Below are positions 24,447-33,334 of a stretch of DNA of 64,000 bases, one piece after another. Position 1 is the stretch's first letter, and each line of letters opens with the position of its first letter. The position numbers and the translations under genes were made by a program. The notes below the pieces were generated by a model. That model had not been told where the DNA came from. It worked only from the letters and a program-made list of their open reading frames with translations, and made no database searches. This stretch comes from Flavisolibacter longurius (lineage in GTDB: Bacteria > Bacteroidota > Bacteroidia > Chitinophagales > Chitinophagaceae), in assembly GCA_013327885.1 (NCBI GenBank), contig JABUMY010000009.1:1-64000 (forward strand), written 5' to 3'.

Positions 24447-25565
24447 TTAATTCCACGTCCTCCTCGGCTTCTTGTAAACCGATCTGGCAAAAATGATATA
24501 ATAAAAAAACTGCCAGAGATCCCAGAAAAAGAACAGGGGGAACAGGTCTTCTTCGCCCAACCGCTTCATGGCCCTTTGCCAGATAATGGCTTGCGTTAAC
24601 AACCGCACACCAAACGGTACCAAGGCATATCGCCAGTCAAAAAAAACAAGGGATAAAACAAACAAGGGATAAAAAAGAAAAAATGAACCCGTGTACAATC
24701 CTAATAACACCTGGTGTGATTTCTTGTAAAACTTGCCCGTTGAATAATGCCGGCTTTTCTGCCGCATCCAGTCCTTCCAGGTGGTTTTGGGCGGCGAAAT
24801 GGTAAAGGCTTCTTTGTCCAGTACAACGGCAGTATTGTGTTTGTTGGCTACCTGGTTAATAAACAGGTCATCGTCGCCGCTGGGAATATGATTGATGGAT
24901 GAAAAACCTTTGTTGCGCAAGAAAAGACTTCTGCGATAGGCCAGGTTCCTGCCCACACCCATATACGGTTTCCCGGCCAGTGCATAACCCAGGTACTGCA
25001 GGGCCGTATGAAAGGTTTCGAAGCGGATCACCTTGTTCAGAAAACCTTTGCTTTTTTGGTAAGCGCCATAACCCAATGCCACTTCCACGCCGTTGGCAAA
25101 AGCATCCTGCATTTTATACAGCCAGTTTTCCGATGCCGGAACACAGTCTGCATCGGTCAGCAACATGATCTCATGCTTTGCTTCTTTGATGCCGATGGAA
25201 AGCGGGTATTTTTTTCCGGCGATCAACTTGGCCTCCTGTGTCAGGTCAACGATCTGTAGCTTTTTAAAAGTCTTTTGCAATTCGGCCAGGATGTATTTGC
25301 TGTCGTCCACCGAATTGTCGTTTACCACGATCACTTCATGCGTGGTGGGATATTCCTGCACCAGCACACCGGGCAGGTGACGGGCAAGGTTCTCGTCCTC
25401 GTCCCTGGCGCAGATAATGACAGTAACAGGGTGCTGCTGACTCACCTGCCGTTCGGCCGGCTTGTAAAACGCTACTCTTCTGAAAAAATAGAGGTAGTAA
25501 AAAAGCTGTATGCAGGTGACCAGTACAAATACCAGAAACAAAATTCCTTCCCAACCCATAAGCAT
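24447..25565 (-). CDS. Family 2 glycosyltransferase, membrane-bound
   Basis: This 372-residue protein has an N-terminal membrane helix (about 5-27) and a GT-A catalytic domain. The nucleotide-sugar site lies at PVTVIICARDEDENL (about 46-60), the DxD motif is LLTDADCVPAS (about 134), GDDDLF supplies the acceptor-site acids (about 226), and QKSRHY is a variant of QxxRW (about 270). Two to three membrane helices follow (about 285-350). This is the layout of processive or lipid-acceptor glycosyltransferases of the cell envelope. The product is unknown; the gene stands alone. Confidence 0.87.
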   Translation of the reverse strand: MLMGWEGILFLVFVLVTCIQLFYYLYFFRRVAFYKPAERQVSQQHPVTVIICARDEDENLARHLPGVLVQEYPTTHEVIVVNDNSVDDSKYILAELQKTFKKLQIVDLTQEAKLIAGKKYPLSIGIKEAKHEIMLLTDADCVPASENWLYKMQDAFANGVEVALGYGAYQKSKGFLNKVIRFETFHTALQYLGYALAGKPYMGVGRNLAYRRSLFLRNKGFSSINHIPSGDDDLFINQVANKHNTAVVLDKEAFTISPPKTTWKDWMRQKSRHYSTGKFYKKSHQVLLGLYTGSFFLFYPLFVLSLVFFDWRYALVPFGVRLLTQAIIWQRAMKRLGEEDLFPLFFFWDLWQFFYYIIFARSVYKKPRRTWN

Positions 25566-25569
25566 GCGG

Positions 25570-25577
25570 CAAAGATA
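25570..25577 (-). promoter_or_regulatory. -7 box upstream of the glycosyltransferase
   Basis: TATCTTTG on the minus strand, 4 nt ahead of the start codon. A CAAA complement (TTTG) lies 14 nt further upstream, which is shorter than the usual spacing. Confidence 0.4.
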
Positions 25578-25765
25578 AGGGGGCTTGCCATCAAACCATT
25601 TCCGGCAGAAAGCTGGAAGACGAAACAGTTCATGTCAACGCCTTCAAACCTTCGGCGAAATGAACTTTCAGATATGATGAACTGTTATGCGTTAGCGGCA
25701 ACCCGGGCACTATGCTTATCTAATTGTTAAATGCCGGCACCTTGCACGCAACAGAAACTACTTTT

Positions 25766-28162
25766 ATGACTATGAACCGCATCCTGCTTTTTTGCTTTCT
25801 GTTGCTTGCCCAATTGGCAACTGCGCAAACCGTTGCCATTACAATTAAAGTTGGTAACCAAAAGGGCGAACCGGTTCCGGCAGCGACGGTTGTTGTTTGG
25901 CCGGTGGCCGATTCAACCGCTACGCAAAGCAGGATTTCGGACAGCACAGGGCAGGTTGTTTTGCAGTTGGGACAGCAACTGTACACGGTACGCATTACAT
26001 CAGTAGAATATGCCCCGCTGGAAAAGTCCATCAGTGTACGGCCGGATGCAACCACCTTTCGAATGGTGATGCAACCGCAGGAGAGTGCATTGAACAGTGT
26101 TGTGGTAACGGCACGTCGTCCGCTGATGCGGCAGGAAGATGACAAAACCATTGTTGACCCCGAGCCGCTTGCCAACGCTTCTACCAATGCTTACGAGATC
26201 ATGGAAAAGATACCGGGTCTTTTCGTGGACCAGGACGGCAATATTTACCTGAGCAGCACCACGCCTGCGAGGGTGTACATCAACGGCCGCGAACAACGCA
26301 TGAGTGCTGCCGATATCGCGACCATTTTAAAAAATCTTCCACCCAATGCCATTGCTTCCATCGAGATCCTGAGCACACCATCGGCACGGTACGATGCTTC
26401 GGGTAGCGGCGGTGTAGTAAACGTGGTGCTGCGTAAAGGCATTCGCATCGGTCTTACCGGCAGTGTCAATGGCGGCTTTAACCAGGGCCGCTACGGCAAC
26501 CAGTTTTTAGGTCTGAACCTCAATAACAGCAATGGCCCGCTATCCAGTTACCTCAACGTGCAGGTGTCCCGTCGCAATTCGTTTGAAGAACTGACTACCG
26601 ACCGCCTTTTTGCGCAGGACACGGCCCTCAACCAGGATGCCCTGACAAAATATCCCGCCAATAGCTACTACCTGGGTTATGGTATTAATTACAGTCCCGG
26701 TGATAAATGGGAGCTTGGCTATGATGGCCGCCTGAATTATAACGGGGGCCGAACCAACAGTGCTAACCAGTCCACCATCCGGAAGATCAGCACTGGAGAG
26801 GTACTGACCGATAACATTGCTTACATCAACAACCGCCAGTCTAACTTCTCCATCAGCCAGGGATTGAACGCAAAGTATAAGATTGATTCGGCCGGATCGG
26901 AATGGACAACCGACCTTTCATTCAGCTATTCGCCCAACAATACCGACCAGCAGTTTTACACCAATTTTATACAGCCGGTGCCGGTAACCACCAATGGCGA
27001 TGCCAGGATCGAAAACGGGCTCACCTTCTTTTCCGGCGCTACCAATTACCTGAAAAAGCTCCGTGGAAACATAACACTGGAAACAGGGCTGAAAGCAACG
27101 GCTACCCGTTTTGAAAACAGCAACCAGTATTACCGCGGCAAAGACGGCACCCGCACCATTGATGCCATTCGAACCGGCGCTTACAACTACAACGAAAACA
27201 TCAATGCGGCCTATGTACAGGCTTCCAAAACCCTGGGCGCCATCATCATCAAAGGCGGCGTTCGCCTTGAAAACACAAATATGCGTGGCCGGCAGTTGGT
27301 GCCGCGGGATACCTCGTTCTCCATCAACCGCACCGACTTTTTCCCTTACCTCTACCTGAGCCGCAACATCATGAAAATTGCCGGCTACGACCTGAAGGCT
27401 TATCTCGTTTACCGCCGTACCATTATTCGCCCGGCGTACGAAAACCTGAACCCTTCGCCGCGCTATATCGATCCTTACCTGTACGAATCGGGCAACCCCA
27501 CCTTGCGGCCCCAGTTCAACCAGAACTACGAGGCCAATATCTCCATTGATGAGCGGCCTATTATTGCCGTAGGCTTTAACGAAACAAAAGACATTTTTAA
27601 CCAGGTGGTGTACCAGGCCGACAGCAACCGCAGTCAGGCTTATCGTACCTATGTAAATCTGGGTAAGAACAGGGAAACTTATTTCCGGGCATTGGGTGCG
27701 ATACCGCCGGGTGGCAAATATTTTTTTGTGGTAGGATTGCAATACAATTACAATCACTACGAGGGTTTTTATGAAAACAAACCGCTGGGCTTTAAGCGGG
27801 GAAGCTGGCGCTTTTTCACCTATCACAACCTGCGCCTTTCGCCCAATACGCAGTTGTCGATGTATGGCTTTTTGATAAAGAACGGGCAGTTGCAGTTTTA
27901 CGAGCTGTCGGACTTTGGCCAACTGGGTATGAACATCAGCCAGCAATTACTAAAGAAAAAGCTTACGGTAACCCTTAATGCACAGGATCTTTTCTACACC
28001 AACAAGAACGATTTTGTGCTCACGCAGGGCTCCATCAATGCCATCGGTACAAGACGTGCAGATACCCGGCGTTTTGGCCTCAACCTGCGCTATAATTTTG
28101 GTTTCCGCAAGAGGGATGATAACAAGCTTCCGGATCTGTTGAACGGCGGCAGCCAGCAATAA
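25766..28162 (+). CDS. TonB-dependent receptor-like outer-membrane protein (OMP_b-brl_3 type)
   Basis: About 799 residues from the ATG at 25766 (an ATG two codons later is equally possible; an upstream TTG was rejected). A signal peptide ending ATAQ is followed by a carboxypeptidase-D regulatory-like beta-sandwich (about 22-108). The plug domain (about 115-225) contains YEIMEKIPGLFVDQDGNI, PPNAIASIEILSTPSARYD and GSGGVVNVVLRKG. A C-terminal beta-barrel of the outer-membrane-barrel family 3 completes it. There is no SusD partner next to it, so it is not a classic SusC; a siderophore, peptide or signalling role is open. Confidence 0.88.
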   Translation: MTMNRILLFCFLLLAQLATAQTVAITIKVGNQKGEPVPAATVVVWPVADSTATQSRISDSTGQVVLQLGQQLYTVRITSVEYAPLEKSISVRPDATTFRMVMQPQESALNSVVVTARRPLMRQEDDKTIVDPEPLANASTNAYEIMEKIPGLFVDQDGNIYLSSTTPARVYINGREQRMSAADIATILKNLPPNAIASIEILSTPSARYDASGSGGVVNVVLRKGIRIGLTGSVNGGFNQGRYGNQFLGLNLNNSNGPLSSYLNVQVSRRNSFEELTTDRLFAQDTALNQDALTKYPANSYYLGYGINYSPGDKWELGYDGRLNYNGGRTNSANQSTIRKISTGEVLTDNIAYINNRQSNFSISQGLNAKYKIDSAGSEWTTDLSFSYSPNNTDQQFYTNFIQPVPVTTNGDARIENGLTFFSGATNYLKKLRGNITLETGLKATATRFENSNQYYRGKDGTRTIDAIRTGAYNYNENINAAYVQASKTLGAIIIKGGVRLENTNMRGRQLVPRDTSFSINRTDFFPYLYLSRNIMKIAGYDLKAYLVYRRTIIRPAYENLNPSPRYIDPYLYESGNPTLRPQFNQNYEANISIDERPIIAVGFNETKDIFNQVVYQADSNRSQAYRTYVNLGKNRETYFRALGAIPPGGKYFFVVGLQYNYNHYEGFYENKPLGFKRGSWRFFTYHNLRLSPNTQLSMYGFLIKNGQLQFYELSDFGQLGMNISQQLLKKKLTVTLNAQDLFYTNKNDFVLTQGSINAIGTRRADTRRFGLNLRYNFGFRKRDDNKLPDLLNGGSQQ

Positions 28163-28259
28163 TTCTACTGAGGGCAATGCCGATGGAAGCATAGGTTAAA
28201 ATCGTAATTATTTGCCCTGCGTTGATGCTTCCGGCAGAGAGAGGAGTACAATCTTCGCT

Positions 28260-28267
28260 TACCTTTG
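28260..28267 (+). promoter_or_regulatory. -7 box upstream of gcvP
   Basis: TACCTTTG, an exact TAnnTTTG, 23 nt before the gcvP start codon. No TTTG is found at 17-21 nt upstream. An AAGGAGA sequence just before the ATG could act as a ribosome binding site, unusual for this phylum. Confidence 0.45.
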
Positions 28268-28290
28268 CGCCTTCCAAAGGAGAAAAAACT

Positions 28291-31185
28291 ATGAATCTTT
28301 TTGAAGCGCAGAACACAGAGTTCCAACGCCGCCACATTGGTCCCGACAGCCAGCAGCTTGCGGAAATGCTCAAAACCATTGGGGTAGCCAGTTTGGAAGA
28401 ACTGATCGACCGTACCGTACCTTCCGGTATCCGCATGAAAGAAGAGCTGGACCTGCCGGCTGCCATGAGTGAAGCAGACTACCTGCAACACATCAAGGAA
28501 GTGTCGATGAAAAACAAGATTTTCAAAAACTATATTGGCCAGGGTTATTATGACACCATCACACCCAGTGTGATCCTGCGCAACGTGTTTGAGAACCCGG
28601 GTTGGTACACCCAGTACACGCCTTACCAGGCGGAGATCTCGCAAGGCCGCTTAGAAAGCTTGCTGAACTTCCAGACCGTTGTGAGCGACCTGACAGCACT
28701 GCCGCTTACCAATGCTTCTCTTTTGGACGAGGCAACGGCTGCTGCCGAAGCCATGACCATGTTTTTTAACCTGCTCAACAAAGACATCAATACCATCACC
28801 CGCCCTAAATTTTTTGTGGACAACGACGTGTTCCCGCAAACAAAAGACGTGGTGGTAACAAGAGCTACGCCGGTGGGCATTGAAGTGGTGTACGGCGATT
28901 ACCGCACGGCGCAGATCGACGAAAGTTATTTTGGTGCGTTGGTGCAATATCCCAACGACAAAGGTTCTATTGAAGATTACCGCGAGTTTATCAATAAAGT
29001 TCATAGTGTGAGCGCCTATGTGGCCATGGCTACCGACCTGCTGGCACTGACCCTGTTAACGCCTCCCGGTGAACTGGGTGCTGATGTGGCGTTGGGCTCT
29101 TCGCAGCGTTTTGGCGTACCATTGGGTTACGGCGGTCCGCATGCGGGTTTCTTTGCCTGCAAGGATGATTTCAAGCGCAGCATTCCCGGTCGTATTATTG
29201 GTGTGAGTGTGGATGCACAGGGCAACCGTGCTTTGCGCATGGCCCTCCAAACAAGGGAACAACACATCAAGCGGGAAAAAGCAACTTCAAACATTTGTAC
29301 GGCCCAGGCTTTGTTGGCCAACATGGCTGCGTTTTATGCCGTGTACCATGGTCCCGATGGCATTCGCAACATTGCCAAGCGTGTAGCCCTGTTGACGCAA
29401 ACGCTGGCCAATGCGCTGGAAGAGCGTGGCTACGAATTGCTGCATGAATACTTCTTTGACACCATCGTGGTGAAAGTGGATGACGTGACGCTCTACCGCG
29501 AAAAAGCGGAGCGCCAGGGTATCAACTTCCGTTATTACAACAACCAGCTAATAGGTATTTCGCTGGATGAAACCACAACACCGTCGGACCTGTTTGATGT
29601 GATCAACTCGTTTGTGAACGATGTGGATCCTGTTGCCTATGAACTTGAACATGAAGACACGCTGGATATTATTCCCACTGCGTTGACACGTACGTCTGAT
29701 TTCCTCACACACCCGGTGTTCAACAGCCATCACAGCGAAACTGCCATGATGCGTTACATCACGCAACTGCAGAACAAAGACATTTCGCTGGTGCATAGCA
29801 TGATCCCCTTGGGTAGTTGTACCATGAAGCTGAATGCGGCTTCGGAAATGATTCCACTGAGCTGGACGCACTGGAGCAAGATGCACCCCTTTGCACCGGT
29901 AGCACAGGCCGAAGGTTATTCTTTCCTGGTGAAAGAATTGAGTCGTTACCTCTGCGAGATCACCAAGTTTGATGCCTGTAGCCTGCAACCTAACAGCGGC
30001 GCACAAGGCGAATATGCCGGCCTGTTGACCATCAAAGGTTACCACGAAAGCAGGGGCGAAGGGCATCGCGATGTGATGCTCATCCCGATCTCGGCACACG
30101 GCACCAACCCGGCTTCGGCTGTAATGTGCGGCATGCATGTAGTAGTGGTAAAAGCGCTGGAGAATGGCTACATCGACGTAGATGACCTGAAAGCAAAAGC
30201 CGCGCAGCATGCCGATAAGCTGGCCGGCATCATGATCACCTATCCATCCACTTATGGTGTGTATGAAGAAACCGTGACGGAGATCACGAAGATCGTTCAC
30301 GAGCATGGCGGACAGGTGTACATGGATGGTGCCAACATGAATGCGCAGGTGGGCCTCACCGCACCTGGATTGATCGGTGCCGATGTGTGCCACCTGAACC
30401 TGCACAAGACCTTTGCGATTCCGCACGGCGGCGGCGGTCCCGGCATGGGCCCAATCTGTGTAAAAGAACACCTGGCTCCTTTCCTTCCCGGTCATGTAGA
30501 ATTAGCAAAAGAAGCAACGACAAACCATAAACCACAAACGACAAACGCAGTCAGCGCGGCGCCGTATGGTTCTGCCTCCATCCTGCTTATTTCGTATGCG
30601 TATATCCGCATGCTGGGAGCGGATGGTGTGCGGCAGGCAACGGAGTATGCTATCCTCAATGCCAACTATATGCTGGCGCGGCTGAAAGAGCAGTTTGATA
30701 TTCTGTATACCAATCACCACGGCGCCTGTGCCCACGAGTTTATCGTTGACCTGCGTCCGTTTAAGCGGTCAGCGGAGATTGAAGCCGAAGATGTGGCCAA
30801 GCGGTTGATGGATTATGGTTTTCATGCACCTACACTTAGCTTCCCCGTTGCGGGCACTATTATGATAGAGCCAACGGAGAGCGAAGACAAAGGTGAACTG
30901 GACAGGTTGTGCAATGCCTTGCTTAGCATTCGCCGCGAAATAGCCATGGTGGAAGAAGGCGGACTGGATAAAAAAGACAACCCACTGAAGAATGCACCGC
31001 ATACCATGTTTACCGTTTGCAGTGATGAGTGGAACCGGCCTTACAGCCGCGAAACGGCAGCCTTCCCGCTGCCCTACGTAAAGGCAGCCAAGTTTTGGCC
31101 CAGCGTTTCAAGGGTGAACAATACCTATGGCGACCGCAACCTTATTTGCGTGTGCCTGCCTACAGAAATGTATGCCGAAGCATAA
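28291..31185 (+). CDS. gcvP: Glycine dehydrogenase (decarboxylating), P-protein of the glycine cleavage system
   Basis: This 964-residue single-chain P-protein begins [19 protein letters not shown], a typical N-terminus. The pyridoxal phosphate lysine lies in [14 protein letters not shown] (about residue 706). Other family stretches are [12 protein letters not shown]-like [31 protein letters not shown], and [10 protein letters not shown]. It decarboxylates glycine and passes the methylamine group to lipoyl H-protein. The ATG at 28291 was preferred to an upstream in-frame ATG because it restores the conserved start. No gcvT or gcvH is adjacent. A short stretch near residues 742-753 ([14 protein letters not shown]) is encoded by a repeat-like DNA tract. 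Confidence 0.95.
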   Translation: MNLFEAQNTEFQRRHIGPDSQQLAEMLKTIGVASLEELIDRTVPSGIRMKEELDLPAAMSEADYLQHIKEVSMKNKIFKNYIGQGYYDTITPSVILRNVFENPGWYTQYTPYQAEISQGRLESLLNFQTVVSDLTALPLTNASLLDEATAAAEAMTMFFNLLNKDINTITRPKFFVDNDVFPQTKDVVVTRATPVGIEVVYGDYRTAQIDESYFGALVQYPNDKGSIEDYREFINKVHSVSAYVAMATDLLALTLLTPPGELGADVALGSSQRFGVPLGYGGPHAGFFACKDDFKRSIPGRIIGVSVDAQGNRALRMALQTREQHIKREKATSNICTAQALLANMAAFYAVYHGPDGIRNIAKRVALLTQTLANALEERGYELLHEYFFDTIVVKVDDVTLYREKAERQGINFRYYNNQLIGISLDETTTPSDLFDVINSFVNDVDPVAYELEHEDTLDIIPTALTRTSDFLTHPVFNSHHSETAMMRYITQLQNKDISLVHSMIPLGSCTMKLNAASEMIPLSWTHWSKMHPFAPVAQAEGYSFLVKELSRYLCEITKFDACSLQPNSGAQGEYAGLLTIKGYHESRGEGHRDVMLIPISAHGTNPASAVMCGMHVVVVKALENGYIDVDDLKAKAAQHADKLAGIMITYPSTYGVYEETVTEITKIVHEHGGQVYMDGANMNAQVGLTAPGLIGADVCHLNLHKTFAIPHGGGGPGMGPICVKEHLAPFLPGHVELAKEATTNHKPQTTNAVSAAPYGSASILLISYAYIRMLGADGVRQATEYAILNANYMLARLKEQFDILYTNHHGACAHEFIVDLRPFKRSAEIEAEDVAKRLMDYGFHAPTLSFPVAGTIMIEPTESEDKGELDRLCNALLSIRREIAMVEEGGLDKKDNPLKNAPHTMFTVCSDEWNRPYSRETAAFPLPYVKAAKFWPSVSRVNNTYGDRNLICVCLPTEMYAEA
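30514..30550 (+). repeat. Degenerate ACAAACC-word tract inside the gcvP reading frame
   Basis: The sequence is a run of ACGACAAACC, ATAAACCACAAACG and ACAAACG words. It resembles the intergenic tracts elsewhere in the window but lies within gcvP, where it encodes a polar Thr/Asn/Lys/Gln-rich loop just before [13 protein letters not shown]. Confidence 0.55.
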
Positions 31186-31205
31186 GGATTAAAAATATAC
31201 CTGTG

Positions 31206-31234
31206 AAAGGCTGCTCCTTTGAGCAGCCTTTTTT
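31206..31234 (+). terminator. Terminator of gcvP
   Basis: A 10-bp GC-rich stem (31207-31216 with 31221-31230), loop CTTT, followed by six T residues, starts about 20 nt past the stop codon. Confidence 0.9.
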
Positions 31235-31260
31235 ATATTTAGAACAGAATCACTTGCTGT

Positions 31261-31758
31261 ATGAATACAAAAAAGATCCTGCTGGAGAATATGCTCATTA
31301 CTCCCGGCATTGCCCAAACCCTGGATAAGATCGATTTTGTCCGCCTGGAAGAATTTGTGACAGAATTGTTTTCGGTGTTTGTTGCCAACCGCGGACCGGA
31401 GGCTGTAAAGTACGACCTGCATTACGATGTGCAAACGCCTACCGATGCCTTTATCTCCAATATGATCGAAGTGGGATCGGTGCAATTGCTGCAGGAGAAT
31501 AACCTGCAGCACGATGAGCAGTACATTGATGCGCTGTACGTGATCATTTCGGCCATCAATATTGTTGTTGCCAACTATTTGCGAACGCATACCATTGCCA
31601 ACGTAAAGCGGTACCGCTATTTCGATGCCGATCCGCAATATATTTTACTGGAGCGTGCCGTTGAACAGGTAGAAAAAATGCATTGCCAAACAGGATTTTC
31701 CATCGACTATTCAGGTTTTTTGTTGGTAGACACCTTAAACGAAACCATCGTTCATTAA
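31261..31758 (+). CDS. Conserved-looking hypothetical protein, 165 residues
   Basis: I do not recognise this family. It is a soluble protein without signal peptide or membrane helix and with a mixed helical pattern. Examples are FVRLEEFVTELFSVFVANRG near residue 26, VQLLQENNLQHDEQYIDALYVIISAINIVVANYLRTH (about 75-110), and a tail with one cysteine (KMHCQTGF). It is a plausible real gene because it starts just after the gcvP terminator with an ATG, has coding-like codon use, and has no overlapping rival frame. No function can be inferred. Confidence 0.7.
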   Translation: MNTKKILLENMLITPGIAQTLDKIDFVRLEEFVTELFSVFVANRGPEAVKYDLHYDVQTPTDAFISNMIEVGSVQLLQENNLQHDEQYIDALYVIISAINIVVANYLRTHTIANVKRYRYFDADPQYILLERAVEQVEKMHCQTGFSIDYSGFLLVDTLNETIVH

Positions 31759-31820
31759 CCACAAAATCTTTTGCATTGACAGACCATCAACCCGCTATAG
31801 TGTGTGTTGAACGGGGCAGC

Positions 31821-31853
31821 TAATATCCCACTATCCTAATATCTCAATATCCT
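31821..31853 (+). repeat. Degenerate ATATCC-word tract
   Basis: The words CTAATATCCCACTATCC and AATATCTCAATATCC repeat imperfectly here. Nearly the same string recurs at 41611-41638, so it is one dispersed repeat type. Confidence 0.6.
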
Positions 31854-31855
31854 TC

Positions 31856-32488
31856 CTACTCCTGCAACAACTCCCATTCTTTCCGCAGATTTTCTTTGGC
31901 TGTTATTTCGTAGCGGTCGTAGAAATGTTTTGTTTTAAAAAGAGGCTCTCTGTGCAGGAAGGTTTCCAGCACTTTGCGCCGGCCAATGCGGTAAATGGAA
32001 TCGGTGTAAACCGCGTATTCTTTTCGCACCTTATCCTTGTAAGCCGTGTAGTGAGACCAGGGTTTTCCTAAAATAGAAAGATCGGCATCGGTAAAAAGAT
32101 TGGTGTCGTTTTCCGGCGCCAGCTCGTGCTTTTGCGTAGCCATAATTTGGCCCCTGCATTTTTCGATGATAGCAGGCGGGAAGCCCATTGCCGTTAGTTG
32201 GCGAGTGGCAAATTCAGCGCTTTTTTCTTCGTTGTTGTTCAGCACCATATGCTGCTCCACGTTGTACACCACATCGTGGTAAACAAGCGAAAGAAATGTC
32301 GTATCCCAATCTTCAAACCGGGGCTTCAGGGGAATCAATTCTATCAGGAGATATTCAAGGTGCGACAGGTCGTGAAAAAAGCGGCCGGGTTCAAGGTAGG
32401 CCGTCTCAATTTCCAGCCAGTGGTCTTCGGCTTGCTCAACAGGCACACCGTGCCGCACAACCTGTGCAATGAAGTCTCTTTTAATCAT
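31856..32488 (-). CDS. HD-superfamily metal-dependent phosphohydrolase
   Basis: This 210-residue protein shows HD-type ligands in the pattern RFFHDLSHLEYLL (about 38-50), SLVYHDVVYN (about 66-75), and DADLSILG near 130. This is the arrangement of predicted HD phosphohydrolases. It should cleave phosphate from a nucleotide or similar substrate, but which one is unknown. A longer frame adds 35 residues upstream with no homologous look; the ATG at 32488 was chosen. The MpaB-like gene stops 9 nt upstream, so the two are likely one transcript. Confidence 0.85.
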   Translation of the reverse strand: MIKRDFIAQVVRHGVPVEQAEDHWLEIETAYLEPGRFFHDLSHLEYLLIELIPLKPRFEDWDTTFLSLVYHDVVYNVEQHMVLNNNEEKSAEFATRQLTAMGFPPAIIEKCRGQIMATQKHELAPENDTNLFTDADLSILGKPWSHYTAYKDKVRKEYAVYTDSIYRIGRRKVLETFLHREPLFKTKHFYDRYEITAKENLRKEWELLQE

Positions 32489-32496
32489 GGGCGGGT

Positions 32497-33261
32497 TTAG
32501 GATGTTTTCATGTCCAGTGCTCGGATCTGTTCTTTGTATTGCCCCGGTAACAGGAGGGCTTTTACCAGTCCGTCCAGTTTTAGCTGTTTGCAAAGCTGGT
32601 ACACAGGTACAACTACTGTAAGTAAAGAAAATTTTCTGAATTGTAAAAGTTTACGCACTGTTCGCGGTATCACCAAAATCTGTGCTTCTTTCATTACATG
32701 GTAGCGGAAGGCGCCAAGGCTTCGCTTGTATTGAACAAACAGGTCGCGGGTGTACTTGCTTTGCACAAGGTCTTCCCGCATGTGCTGCTGCCGTACCGGC
32801 AACCAGGCTTCATAGGTAGGCGGAAGCCCGGGAATTTGCATGCGCTGGCCAATGCGCAGGAACACGTTGTACATTTCTTCTTTCTCGGCTGGCGACAGCT
32901 TTCTCTCCAGCAATTCAAACGCAGCGATGGAGTAGTGGATCAGCATGAAAAGCACATCGCGGTAGGCCCAGTCGGGAATCTGCGCTCCTCTTGCTTTTTC
33001 AACACCGCTATGGATGGAGGTTATCTTGTCAATTGCTTTTTCCGCATCCTGCCGCGAGGCAAAAACAATCTGGCGTGCATAGCTGACCGTGGAAAACAGC
33101 CGCCCCACCGGGTCGGCGGGAAGCCGGCCGGTAAAGTAGAGCCAGTCAACCGCCCTGTTAAGGGCAAATTCCGCGGCAGCCCCGGAAAAGATCACGAGGA
33201 TCGTGTCGCTCCTTCCCCAGATCGTCCGTACGATTGAACCCGGTTGAACAAAATATTCCAT
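32497..33261 (-). CDS. Oxygenase MpaB-like / DUF2236 family protein
   Basis: This 254-residue helical protein matches the DUF2236/MpaB-like heme oxygenase family. Features are IVRTIWGRSDTILVIFSGAAAEF at the start, VGRLFSTVSYARQIVFAS (about 48-65) with a basic/aromatic pattern, a YRDVLFMLIHYSIAAFELL helix and a central histidine available for heme (HYSIAAFE). Family members include latex-clearing protein-type oxygenases acting on unsaturated lipids. The substrate is not known. It precedes the HD phosphohydrolase by 9 nt. Confidence 0.8.
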   Translation of the reverse strand: MEYFVQPGSIVRTIWGRSDTILVIFSGAAAEFALNRAVDWLYFTGRLPADPVGRLFSTVSYARQIVFASRQDAEKAIDKITSIHSGVEKARGAQIPDWAYRDVLFMLIHYSIAAFELLERKLSPAEKEEMYNVFLRIGQRMQIPGLPPTYEAWLPVRQQHMREDLVQSKYTRDLFVQYKRSLGAFRYHVMKEAQILVIPRTVRKLLQFRKFSLLTVVVPVYQLCKQLKLDGLVKALLLPGQYKEQIRALDMKTS

Positions 33262-33334
33262 CTACCTGCAACTTAAGATGAAGTTTCGGTCTGCGTGGTA
33301 AAAGTTCTCTTAATAAATGCCGCGTAAAGGTATC

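Noticed and set aside
26918-27946. 342-codon frame antisense to the TonB receptor-like gene
   Set aside because: It overlaps the real gene and has no signal peptide, domain or promoter.
29548-30495. 315-codon frame antisense to gcvP
   Set aside because: It lies entirely within a strongly conserved enzyme on the other strand.
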